This document shows, one piece after another, positions 1 through 6,447 of a DNA stretch of 9,158 nucleotides. Origin of the DNA: Thermoleophilia bacterium (GTDB lineage Bacteria > Actinomycetota > Thermoleophilia > Miltoncostaeales > Miltoncostaeaceae); assembly GCA_017882555.1 (NCBI GenBank), contig JADGPH010000065.1:1-9158 (forward strand), in the 5' to 3' direction. Under the pieces are notes generated by a model. It ran no database searches and was not told where the DNA came from. It saw nothing but the letters and a program-made list of their open reading frames with translations. Positions within the stretch are counted from its first letter, which is position 1; every line of letters begins with the position of its first letter. Both the position numbers and the translations under genes were made by a program.

Positions 1-506
1 ATGCCGCGCGCATACGCCAACGCAACCGATTGGGCACTGCCGGAGGCGTCCTGATGCACGGCAACGAGTCCCGGGGTGCCAGCACCCTCGGAGTACGTGC
101 GGCGGACAAGGTGCCCCGGACCCTTCGGGGCCACCATCACCACGTCGACGCCCTTGGGAGCGACGACCTGGCCGAAGTGAATCGCAAACCCGTGCGCGAA
201 CAAGAGAACGTTGCCCGGCTCCAGTCCGGGGGCCACGTCGGCCGTGTACAGCTCACCCATCAGCTCGTCCGGGGTAAGCATCATCACCAGGTCGCCGGCG
301 GCCGCGGCCTCTCTCGGGGTGAGCACCTCAAGCCCGTGCGCACGCGCCTGTTCGGCACGCGCGCTCCCAGGGCGCAGGCCGACGACGACCTTGACGCCGG
401 ACTCGTGCAGGTTGAGTGCGTGCGCGTGGCCCTGGCTGCCGAAACCGATCACCGCGACCGTCTTGCCGCGAAGCAGGTCGAGATCGGCGTCGTCGTCGTA
501 AAACAT
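1..506 (-). CDS. ilvC: Ketol-acid reductoisomerase, N-terminal 168 residues (partial, runs off left edge)
   Basis: This enzyme converts 2-acetolactate or 2-aceto-2-hydroxybutyrate, by Mg-dependent alkyl migration and NAD(P)H reduction, to the dihydroxy acids of valine, leucine and isoleucine synthesis in the cytoplasm. The visible part is the Rossmann NAD(P)H-binding domain. It holds GFGSQGHAHALN at residues 21-32, the cofactor-selecting loop LRPGSAR near 44-50, FAHGFAIHF at 103-111 with the conserved His105, and MVAPKGPGHLVR at 124-135 with Lys128. The last visible residues, LAYARG, match the end of this domain. The catalytic knotted C-terminal domain lies outside the window. The ATG at 504-506 is chosen because AGGAG sits five bases upstream and the protein then starts like typical family members. 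It lies 51 bases downstream of ilvN and is probably co-transcribed with it. No frameshift or missing key residue is visible. Confidence 0.97.
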   Translation of the reverse strand, partial: MFYDDDADLDLLRGKTVAVIGFGSQGHAHALNLHESGVKVVVGLRPGSARAEQARAHGLEVLTPREAAAAGDLVMMLTPDELMGELYTADVAPGLEPGNVLLFAHGFAIHFGQVVAPKGVDVVMVAPKGPGHLVRRTYSEGAGTPGLVAVHQDASGSAQSVALAYARG

Positions 507-511
507 GGGTG

Positions 512-516
512 CTCCT
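512..516 (-). promoter_or_regulatory. Ribosome binding site of ilvC
   Basis: AGGAG lies five bases before the ATG of ilvC on the minus strand. It fixes the start of ilvC and is one of the better Shine-Dalgarno sequences in the leftward gene run. Confidence 0.75.
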
Positions 517-557
517 GGGTCGTAGGTCGGGGGCGTGTCAACGTCCACCAGACGAAG

Positions 558-1046
558 CTACGTGGTACGAGCTCCTCGGCTGAGTGCAACAACGCCCGTC
601 TTGACCATCTCGATCAGGCCAAACGGGCGAAGGAGCTCTTCAAATCTCAACAACTCGTCGGTTTCACCGGTGACCTGAATGGTCACGTGCTCGGCGGTCA
701 CATCGACGATATGGCCCCCGAAAATCTCGACCAATCCGACAATCTCGCCACGCTCGCCGGGCTCGGAGTGCACCTTCATCAAGGCGAGCTCAGACGAAAC
801 GGTGTTGCTCGGCTCCAAGTCACGGATCTTGATCACGTTCACAAGCTTGTCGAGCTGCTTGGTGATCTGCTCCACCGGGAAGCGCGACGCATCGACGGTG
901 ATGGTCATCCGGGACAACTTCGGATCTTCGGTCGGGCTCACGGCCAGAGAATCGATGTTGTAGCCACGGCGAGTAAACAGTCCGGCGACGCGCGAGAGCA
1001 CGCCCGGCTTGTTTTCGACCAAGACCGAGAGAGTGTGATTTGCCAC
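558..1046 (-). CDS. ilvN: Acetolactate synthase small (regulatory) subunit
   Basis: The 162-residue protein is the regulatory subunit of acetohydroxyacid synthase. It stimulates the catalytic subunit IlvB and confers valine feedback inhibition on the first common step of branched-chain amino acid synthesis. An N-terminal ACT domain covers about residues 4-76. It carries LVENKPGVLSRVAGLF and RRGYNIDSLAV, keeping Gly15 and Asn30, which match the valine-site Gly14 and Asn29 of E. coli IlvH. The C-terminal small-subunit domain follows from about 82 to 158 and ends GVVALSRG. Length is normal for the family. The start is GTG: no ATG lies in frame upstream, and MANHTLSVL aligns with family N-termini. 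No Shine-Dalgarno sequence is visible. The gene lies 65 bases after gatB and 51 before ilvC. ilvB, normally immediately upstream, is absent, so the catalytic partner must be encoded elsewhere. Confidence 0.96.
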   Translation of the reverse strand: MANHTLSVLVENKPGVLSRVAGLFTRRGYNIDSLAVSPTEDPKLSRMTITVDASRFPVEQITKQLDKLVNVIKIRDLEPSNTVSSELALMKVHSEPGERGEIVGLVEIFGGHIVDVTAEHVTIQVTGETDELLRFEELLRPFGLIEMVKTGVVALSRGARTT

Positions 1047-1057
1047 GGCCGTGGAGC

Positions 1058-1063
1058 ATATAG
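1058..1063 (-). promoter_or_regulatory. Possible -10 element upstream of ilvN
   Basis: CTATAT, read on the minus strand, stands out as AT-rich in the 65-base gatB-ilvN gap. It is 11 bases before the GTG start, so a transcript from it would have a leader of about five bases or none. That fits the lack of a ribosome binding site in front of ilvN. No recognisable -35 hexamer sits at the right distance, so this is a weak candidate for an internal promoter separating ilvNC from gatCAB. Confidence 0.25.
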
Positions 1064-1111
1064 AGATTCGCCGTCCGATTGGTCCCGCGGGCTGTGCAGG
1101 CTCCCACCGGG

Positions 1112-2569
1112 TTAGCCGGCGGCTACGCGCTCCCGTATCAACTGGCCAATCCGCTCCGGATCCGCGCGCCCTTGGGTCGCCTTCATCGCCTGGCCGACGA
1201 AGAATCCGACCAGCTTGTCCTTGCCATCGCGCAGTTGCTCGGCCTGGGCCGGATTGTTCGCAATCAATGTGTCCACGATCGCCACCAGGGCCGATTCGTC
1301 CTGGATCGACCCGAGACCCTGCTCGGCGACGATCGCGCGCGGCTGGCCCCCCGTCTCGATCACCTCGGCGAGCACGGACTTGGCGCTCGGCATCGAGATC
1401 GCTCGCGACTCCACCAGCTCGATGATCTGTGCGACCGCCTCGGGGCTGACCTCACTGTCCCAGGGCTCTTGGCCACGCTCGCGCAGTTGGGCCCGCAGGT
1501 CGCCCCGCACCCAGTTCGCCGCCGACTTCGGTGGCGCCAGTGCCGCGACCTGCTCGAAGTAGTCACCGAGCTCGGCCGGCTCGGAGAGCACCTCCGCATC
1601 TTCAAAGGTGAGGCCCAAGTCGCGAATCCATCGCTCTCGGCGATCGATCGGCAACTCCGGCAATTCGGCGCGAAGCTCCTCGACCCAAGCACGATCGGGC
1701 ACCACAGGAACAAGATCGGGCTCCGGGAAGTAGCGGTAATCGTGCGCCTCCTCCTTGGACCGCAGAGACGTGATGTGGCCGGTCGCCGGCTCGTAGTGGA
1801 GCGTCTCTTGGGTTACCACGTCGCCGGATTCCACCACACCGATCTGGCGCTCGACCTCGGCCGCGATGCCGCGCTCCAAATACGTGAAGCTGTTCATGTT
1901 CTTGAGCTCGGTCTTCGTCCCCAGCCCGGTCGACCCGACCGGGCGAATGCTGATGTTGGCGTCCGCGCGCATCGACCCTTGTTCCATGCTGCCGTCGGTG
2001 ATCCCAAGATGCACAAGTGTCTGGCGCAACTGTTTGAGAAACGCCGCAGCGTCTGATCCGTGGTGCAGCTCCGGCTCCGTGACGATCTCAAGCAACGGTG
2101 TCCCGCCCCGGTTGAAGTCCACCACCGAGCTATCGGCGTTGGCGCGACGACCTTCGCCGCCGAGATGGATCAGCTTGGCGGCGTCTTCTTCCAGGTGGGC
2201 GCGGGTGATCCCGAGTGTCTTCTCGCCACCCTCGGTCAGGTACCGGAACCGGCCCCGACCACAGATCGGCTGATCGTACTGGCTGATCTGGTAGGCCTTG
2301 GGCAAGTCGGGGTAGAAATAGTTCTTGCGCGAGAACACCGAGCTCCCGGAGATCTCACACCCGAGGGCGTGGCCGGCGATGATCGCCAGGCGGATCGCTT
2401 CCCGGTTCACCACGGGAAGCGCGCCTGGGTGTGCCAAGCACACCGGGCAGGTATGGGTGTTCGGTGGATCGCCGAAACTGAGCGCGCAGCCACAGAACAT
2501 CTTCGTTCGCGTGAGCAGCTGCGCGTGGATCTCAATGCCGATCACCGCTTCCCAGGTGCTGGGACTCAT
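1112..2569 (-). CDS. gatB: Asp-tRNA(Asn)/Glu-tRNA(Gln) amidotransferase subunit B
   Basis: GatB is the tRNA-binding and kinase subunit of GatCAB. It phosphorylates the misacylated Glu or Asp on tRNA and uses ammonia channelled from GatA to amidate it. The 485-residue length is normal. The cradle domain begins with VIGIEIHAQL at 9-18. Four cysteines, C26, C28, C41 and C44, match the zinc-type motif of some GatB proteins. KNYFYPDLP is at 82-90, HLEEDA at 125-130, and the family signature DFNRGGTPLLEIVTEP at 151-166. A helical linker leads to a YqeY-like tail from about 405, with VGFFVGQAMKATQG near the end. An in-frame extension to 2704 exists but overlaps gatA and lacks homology-like sequence. 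The ATG at 2569 gives MSPSTWEAVIGIE and forms an ATGA overlap with the gatA stop. GGGAG lies one base before the ATG, too close to be ideal, so translational coupling to gatA is likely. Confidence 0.97.
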   Translation of the reverse strand: MSPSTWEAVIGIEIHAQLLTRTKMFCGCALSFGDPPNTHTCPVCLAHPGALPVVNREAIRLAIIAGHALGCEISGSSVFSRKNYFYPDLPKAYQISQYDQPICGRGRFRYLTEGGEKTLGITRAHLEEDAAKLIHLGGEGRRANADSSVVDFNRGGTPLLEIVTEPELHHGSDAAAFLKQLRQTLVHLGITDGSMEQGSMRADANISIRPVGSTGLGTKTELKNMNSFTYLERGIAAEVERQIGVVESGDVVTQETLHYEPATGHITSLRSKEEAHDYRYFPEPDLVPVVPDRAWVEELRAELPELPIDRRERWIRDLGLTFEDAEVLSEPAELGDYFEQVAALAPPKSAANWVRGDLRAQLRERGQEPWDSEVSPEAVAQIIELVESRAISMPSAKSVLAEVIETGGQPRAIVAEQGLGSIQDESALVAIVDTLIANNPAQAEQLRDGKDKLVGFFVGQAMKATQGRADPERIGQLIRERVAAG

Positions 2570-4008
2570 TCTCCCGACCCCGTCGGCCGATCGACAAACC
2601 CGATGGCCGTCTCGAGTGCGTGCGCCGCGGCGAGCAACCGGTTCTCGCTGAACGCCGGCCCCGCCAACTGCAAGCCCACCGGCAACCCCTCCGACAGCCC
2701 ACACGGAATCGAGATCGACGGCAATCCCGCCAGGCTGATCGGGATCGTGCAGACATCGGACAAGTACATCGCAAGGGGGTCGGATGTCCGCTCTCCCAAC
2801 GGGAAGGCGACGGTCGGCGATGTGGGCGAGGCCACCAGATCGACCTCGGCAAATGCGGTGGCGAAGTCCCGGATGATCAGCGTGCGGACCCGCTGCGCCT
2901 GGCCGTAGTAGGCGTCGTAGTACCCCGAGGAGAGCGCAAAGGTCCCGAGCATGATGCGCCGCTTAACCTCGGGCCCAAATCCCTCGCCCCGCGTCCGTTC
3001 GTAATGCTCGAGCAGATTCTCGGTGTCCTCGGCACGATGGCCGTATCGGATGCCGTCAAACCGGGCGAGATTCGCCGAACATTCCGCGGGTGCGATCAGG
3101 TAGTAGGTCGCCAAGCCGTAGCGGGCGTGCGGCAGTTTGATTGGCACGAGCGTCCCGCCGAGCGCTTCCACACGGGCGAGGGCTGTCTGGCACGCGGCGC
3201 GAACGCCAGGATCGATCCCATCGCCCATCAGCTCTTCAATGACCCCAACCCGCACCCCGTCGAGCCGCTCGGCGTCGGGAAGCAGGATCGGCACGGGCCA
3301 CTCGAGCGAAGTCGCATCCATCGGGTCACGCCCGACCATCGCTTGGAGCAAGAGCGCGCTGTCGCGCACCGTGCGCGCGAAGGGCCCCACCTGATCGAGT
3401 GACGAGGCGAACGCGATCAGGCCGTACCGGGAGATCGCGCCATAGGTGGGTTTCAGCCCAACGATCCCGCACAGCGCCGCCGGCTGACGAATCGACCCGC
3501 CCGTGTCGCTGCCCAGGGACCAGGGCACCTGACGGGCCGCCACCGACGTGGCAGAGCCGCCCGAGGATCCACCGGGGACCCGGGTCAGATCCCACGGATT
3601 CAACGTCGGTCCGTAGGCCGAGTTCTCGCAACTCGAGCCCATCGCAAATTCATCCATATTGGTCTTGCCGATCACCACGGCCCCAGCCTGTTCCAGGCGG
3701 GCAACACAGGTCGCCGTATAGACCGGGCGAAATCCTTCGAGGATCCGCGAGCCCGCGGTCGTCGGCAGATCGCGGATCGACAGCGCGTCTTTGATCGCGA
3801 TCGGCACGCCCGCAAGGGGCGGGCGCTCGGGCAGGGCGTCGATCTCCCGCGCCCGTGCGAGTGCCCCCGCGCGATCGACGGCCAGAAAGCTGTTCCATAC
3901 ATCGCGCTCGGTGCGTGCCAGGTGGGCCTCAACGAGTTCGCACGAACTCGTCTGGCCGGAGACAATGGCCGCGATCGCCTGCTCGGCGGTCAGATCAGTC
4001 AGCGCCAC
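2566..4008 (-). CDS. gatA: Asp-tRNA(Asn)/Glu-tRNA(Gln) amidotransferase subunit A (glutaminase)
   Basis: GatA belongs to the amidase-signature family. It hydrolyses glutamine and sends ammonia through the complex to GatB. The 480-residue protein keeps the Ser-cisSer-Lys catalytic triad. Lys73 is in PIAIKDALS, Ser148 in PGGSSGGSA and Ser172 in GSDTGGSIRQP. The spacings of 75 and 24 residues equal those of Staphylococcus aureus GatA (Lys79, Ser154, Ser178). GKTNMDEFAMGSS at 114-126 and RYGLIAFASSLDQVGPFART at 194-213 are typical of GatA rather than of other amidases. The start is GTG at 4008. It is the first possible start, because the gatC stop lies in the same frame six bases upstream. The gene follows gatC with a three-base gap and overlaps gatB by four bases, an arrangement that favours equal subunit synthesis. 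No damage is visible. Confidence 0.97.
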   Translation of the reverse strand: MALTDLTAEQAIAAIVSGQTSSCELVEAHLARTERDVWNSFLAVDRAGALARAREIDALPERPPLAGVPIAIKDALSIRDLPTTAGSRILEGFRPVYTATCVARLEQAGAVVIGKTNMDEFAMGSSCENSAYGPTLNPWDLTRVPGGSSGGSATSVAARQVPWSLGSDTGGSIRQPAALCGIVGLKPTYGAISRYGLIAFASSLDQVGPFARTVRDSALLLQAMVGRDPMDATSLEWPVPILLPDAERLDGVRVGVIEELMGDGIDPGVRAACQTALARVEALGGTLVPIKLPHARYGLATYYLIAPAECSANLARFDGIRYGHRAEDTENLLEHYERTRGEGFGPEVKRRIMLGTFALSSGYYDAYYGQAQRVRTLIIRDFATAFAEVDLVASPTSPTVAFPLGERTSDPLAMYLSDVCTIPISLAGLPSISIPCGLSEGLPVGLQLAGPAFSENRLLAAAHALETAIGFVDRPTGSGE

Positions 4009-4011
4009 CGA

Positions 4012-4293
4012 CTATCCCATCCTCGGTACCGCAAAGCCCCCGCCGAGCACCTCGGGGGCTTCGCGCAAGGCGAGCTCCGCGGAGATGCTCGGCGTCGGAA
4101 CGTCGTCGCGGAACACGTTCTGCATCGGGATCGCGTGCGTTGTCGGCACAACGTCGATCAGGTCCAGCTCTTGGACCTGATCGACGTAGTCAAGAATCAC
4201 GCTCAGCTCATGCCGCATACGCGCCAACTCAGGCTCGGTAAGCGCAAGGCGGGCGAGGCGCGCAACATGGCGCGTGACGTCGTCGTCAATCAC
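4012..4293 (-). CDS. gatC: Asp-tRNA(Asn)/Glu-tRNA(Gln) amidotransferase subunit C
   Basis: GatC is the small subunit that wraps between GatA and GatB and stabilises the complex. The 93-residue length is normal. The N-terminal helical part reads VARLARLALTEPEL at about 10-23, followed by DYVDQVQELDLIDVVP at 35-50, which is the family core. The tail has the NVFRDDVP motif at 59-66, corresponding to the usual LREDxP segment that contacts GatA. It ends GGFAVPRMG, like the FxVPRV ending of the family. The start is a GTG at 4293 in a 31-base gap after the CopC-CopD gene. No close Shine-Dalgarno sequence is seen; GGTGGGG is more than ten bases away. It is the first gene of a compact gatC-gatA-gatB set and may also be read through from the upstream membrane-protein genes. 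Confidence 0.96.
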   Translation of the reverse strand: MIDDDVTRHVARLARLALTEPELARMRHELSVILDYVDQVQELDLIDVVPTTHAIPMQNVFRDDVPTPSISAELALREAPEVLGGGFAVPRMG

Positions 4294-4324
4294 AAAAGGA
4301 GATGCTACCCCACCAACAGAGGTA

Positions 4325-5782
4325 TCAACCGGCGGGGGTCATCGCGAGCAGAACGGCGACCGCCATCATGAGCGCCAGCGCCATTCCCAACTCGACCCGC
4401 AGGCTGGTGCGCAGGGCGCGGCTCGCACCCCGATCGCCGGGATCGAGACCGAGTGCGGCACGCTCGAGGCGCGGGTGCAAGATGATTCGGCTGTAGCCGC
4501 CCGCCGCCAACATCAACCCAAAGATCCCGAGCTTGATGACCAGCACCATGCCGTATCCGGTGTCGACAAGCTGGGACACACTGCTCAGTTCGGCGAGGGC
4601 CCGATAGGTCCCGGTGACTCCGAGGACGGCGACGCTCGCGATCGCCAGCGTCGAGAACCGGACGACGGCCGCCGCCAGCAGCCGCACCCGATCGTCGTCG
4701 CCAAGCGCCTGACCGGGTCCCACGACGAGTATCAGTAGCCCAACCAGGCCGCCCAACCAGGAGGCACTTGCGATGCCATGCGCTGCGTCGGCGCCGATGT
4801 TGATCACGACGTCCGTGCCATCCGAGGCATGGCCTGCCCACGCCAGTACCCCGACCCCAAAGGCCGCGCAGATCCCGAGCGCGATACCCCAACCGACCGG
4901 CGGATTTGCCCGGCCCGCCTCGTCGCGACGGCGTAGCGCGAGCCCGATAACTCCCACCGCGACACCGAACGCGCCCAGCGCGTCGGCGGCATGCCCCACG
5001 CGGGTCTGGGTCACGAGGACGCCAAAACCTGACGTGCCGGCGCCGATCCACCACGCCATGCCCACCGCGATCAACACCGCGCCTGCCAGCCAGGCCGCAA
5101 GTGCCCCCCACCAGGCTGCCCACCACGCCTGGGCCCCCTGGCCCAGCACGGCGCGCGTGCGCCCACGAAAGACCGCTCGGTCATCGGGTCGCCCCGGACC
5201 GACGACACCACCGGCTTGCCAGGAGGGTCCCACCACGGCCCATCGCACCACCACGAGCCCGAGCGCCACCACGAGTCCGACCAGCACCAAGAAGCGACCC
5301 GCCGCCGCCACCCACTCTCCCGCCGTGAACGTCAGCCCAGGCGGAGCCGGGGATGCGCTCGCGTGGCCGCCCACGCGGACCGCATAGGCACCCGCAAACA
5401 CATGCCCGTCCGCCGTGACCACACGCCACCGCACCCACGAGGTCCCGGGAGGCGACGCGCTCCGCCCCACCCCGGCCACGACGGCTTGGGGGTCCGTCGG
5501 GTCAATCCGTGCCGGCAGGCTGGCGATCTGCCCGTCCTGCCACAACTCCAGCACGACGAAATGCGATTCGAGCGGGGCCGAGAATTGCAGGCGAAGGCCG
5601 CTCGGTCCACGTTCCAGGAGCGCTCCTGGGGCTGGTTGCGCACCGACCAGGCCCGTTGCCGCAGCCGCCATACCCGCGTCGACCGACAGCACCGCGCACA
5701 TCGCAAGGAACACCAGTAAGACGCGCGTCAACGACCCCTGCGCGATCCGCACACGCGACGTGCGCCGGGTCGCGCCGTCCAT
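4325..5782 (-). CDS. CopC-CopD fusion membrane protein (YcnJ-like copper family)
   Basis: The 485-residue protein joins a periplasmic or extracytoplasmic CopC-like beta domain to a CopD-like multi-pass membrane domain, as in YcnJ-type copper uptake proteins. A signal segment spans about 20-42 and ends MAAAA. The CopC-like part runs from about 43 to 137, with QPAPGALLERGPSGLRLQFS near 49-68 and TADGHVFAG at 123-131. About eight hydrophobic segments follow, at roughly 160-182, 220-245, 265-284, 297-317, 333-356, 373-392, 410-430 and 464-482. The CopD core holds His335 and SWLGGL at 341-346, and TGTYRA at 390-395. The family's Cu(II) site uses a mature N-terminal His plus Asp and His. Here Asp125 and His127 are kept but the N-terminal His is missing, so copper binding is doubtful. 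The ATG at 5782 directly abuts the TAA of the upstream orf205, implying coupling. The CopC-CopD call is firm; the substrate is inferred. Confidence 0.88.
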   Translation of the reverse strand: MDGATRRTSRVRIAQGSLTRVLLVFLAMCAVLSVDAGMAAAATGLVGAQPAPGALLERGPSGLRLQFSAPLESHFVVLELWQDGQIASLPARIDPTDPQAVVAGVGRSASPPGTSWVRWRVVTADGHVFAGAYAVRVGGHASASPAPPGLTFTAGEWVAAAGRFLVLVGLVVALGLVVVRWAVVGPSWQAGGVVGPGRPDDRAVFRGRTRAVLGQGAQAWWAAWWGALAAWLAGAVLIAVGMAWWIGAGTSGFGVLVTQTRVGHAADALGAFGVAVGVIGLALRRRDEAGRANPPVGWGIALGICAAFGVGVLAWAGHASDGTDVVINIGADAAHGIASASWLGGLVGLLILVVGPGQALGDDDRVRLLAAAVVRFSTLAIASVAVLGVTGTYRALAELSSVSQLVDTGYGMVLVIKLGIFGLMLAAGGYSRIILHPRLERAALGLDPGDRGASRALRTSLRVELGMALALMMAVAVLLAMTPAG

Positions 5783-6400
5783 TTACCCGGCCGCGCCGGA
5801 ACTCGGGGGACGAATAGCGCGCGGAGAGTTCAGGGCGGTCGCGAGGTTGCGCATCCACACGGTGGGGACAACGATCGAGGACATCACGAGCGTGTGCCCG
5901 CCCCGCCGCCACGAGAGCACCGTGCGGCCGCCAATGTTGGCTTGGTGCACCTGGACACCATCCGGCCGGATGACGACCGGACCCGGTTCGAAAACCGACG
6001 CTCCGGAGATCACACTGATCCCAAGCACTCGACCACCACGCGAGAAGAACGTCGTTGCCACGGTGTGGGTGCCCACGGCGTCGAGCCGTGCCCCTTTGGG
6101 GGTCCACCCGAAGGATTCGATATTCAGCGTGCGCAGGCCCCCCACCTCCTGCGTGGGACCCGGTGACGGTCGACTGGCCGGGAGGTCGTGGACCGCGGCA
6201 ACGTGAACGACGACCTCGCTGTCGGACACCCCTACGGTCAGCGCAAATCCGACGGCCGTTGCGATCGCCACCAGGATGACGATTGCACCGAGTATGCGCC
6301 CAATACGGGTCTTCCGGGGATCCCGTTGGACAGGCCCGGACGCAGGATCCGCTTGGGATTGCTCAGCATCAAGCGTGGGTGTCGTCCCCTCGCTCGCCAT
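5783..6400 (-). CDS. Single-pass membrane protein with anti-sigma-like extracytoplasmic domain, function unknown (orf205)
   Basis: The 205-residue product is not assigned to a known gene. Residues 1-32 are hydrophilic and probably cytoplasmic. One transmembrane helix spans about 33-58 (RIGRILGAIVILVAIATAVG and onward), and the remainder lies outside. The outer part holds SFGWTPKGARLDAVGTHT at 96-113, FFSRGGRVLGISVISG at 118-133 and GRTVLSWRRGGHTLVMSS at 158-175. These resemble, from memory, the outer sensor region of actinobacterial membrane anti-sigma factors (pattern GWxxxGxRxD ... GRxVVTWRRxGHT). The zinc anti-sigma domain that should precede the helix is absent, the protein contains no cysteine, and no sigma gene is adjacent. 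The ATG at 6400 is preferred over one at 6466 because GGAGGTG lies seven bases upstream. It abuts copCD with no gap and diverges from ctaA, suggesting a role linked to copper or oxidase assembly. The gene is confident; the function is open. Confidence 0.85.
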   Translation of the reverse strand: MASEGTTPTLDAEQSQADPASGPVQRDPRKTRIGRILGAIVILVAIATAVGFALTVGVSDSEVVVHVAAVHDLPASRPSPGPTQEVGGLRTLNIESFGWTPKGARLDAVGTHTVATTFFSRGGRVLGISVISGASVFEPGPVVIRPDGVQVHQANIGGRTVLSWRRGGHTLVMSSIVVPTVWMRNLATALNSPRAIRPPSSGAAG

Positions 6401-6407
6401 TTTTTTG

Positions 6408-6414
6408 CACCTCC
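6408..6414 (-). promoter_or_regulatory. Strong ribosome binding site of orf205
   Basis: GGAGGTG, followed by C and a run of A, lies seven bases before the ATG at 6400 on the minus strand. It is the best Shine-Dalgarno sequence in the window and decides the orf205 start over the longer reading frame. Its strength fits a first gene of the leftward run, whose later genes mostly rely on weak sites or coupling. Confidence 0.85.
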
Positions 6415-6435
6415 GGGGCCACCCGATCTGACGGT

Positions 6436-6447
6436 ACCATGCATGGT
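6436..6447. promoter_or_regulatory. 12-bp perfect palindrome over the ctaA start, candidate operator
   Basis: ACCATGCATGGT is a perfect palindrome that includes the annotated ATG of ctaA and lies 36 bases from the orf205 start. The two genes diverge across only 38 bases, so a protein bound here would touch both promoters or the ctaA initiation region. A perfect 12-mer palindrome is expected about twice in 9 kb by chance, so position rather than the match itself is the argument. No regulator is identified. Confidence 0.3.

Noticed and set aside
1084..1091. CCCGCGGG palindrome after gatB considered as terminator
   Set aside because: The stem is only four base pairs with no loop and no T-run follows on the minus strand.
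30..1115. 361-codon plus-strand reading frame covering ilvC and ilvN
   Set aside because: It is antisense to two clear genes and their gap, has low-complexity basic and histidine-rich content, and is explained by GC-rich third positions.
2570..2704. N-terminal extension of gatB by 45 residues
   Set aside because: It overlaps the gatA coding region and is unlike any GatB N-terminus; the ATGA junction at 2566-2569 gives the expected start.
1079..2908. Long plus-strand reading frames of 325 and 282 codons opposite gatB and gatA
   Set aside because: They mirror conserved gatB and gatA codons and show no family motifs.
4294..4496. AAAAGGAG directly before an ATG opening a 64-codon plus-strand frame
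   Set aside because: The spacing is zero, too close for initiation, and the frame is antisense to the CopC-CopD gene with a basic, featureless product.
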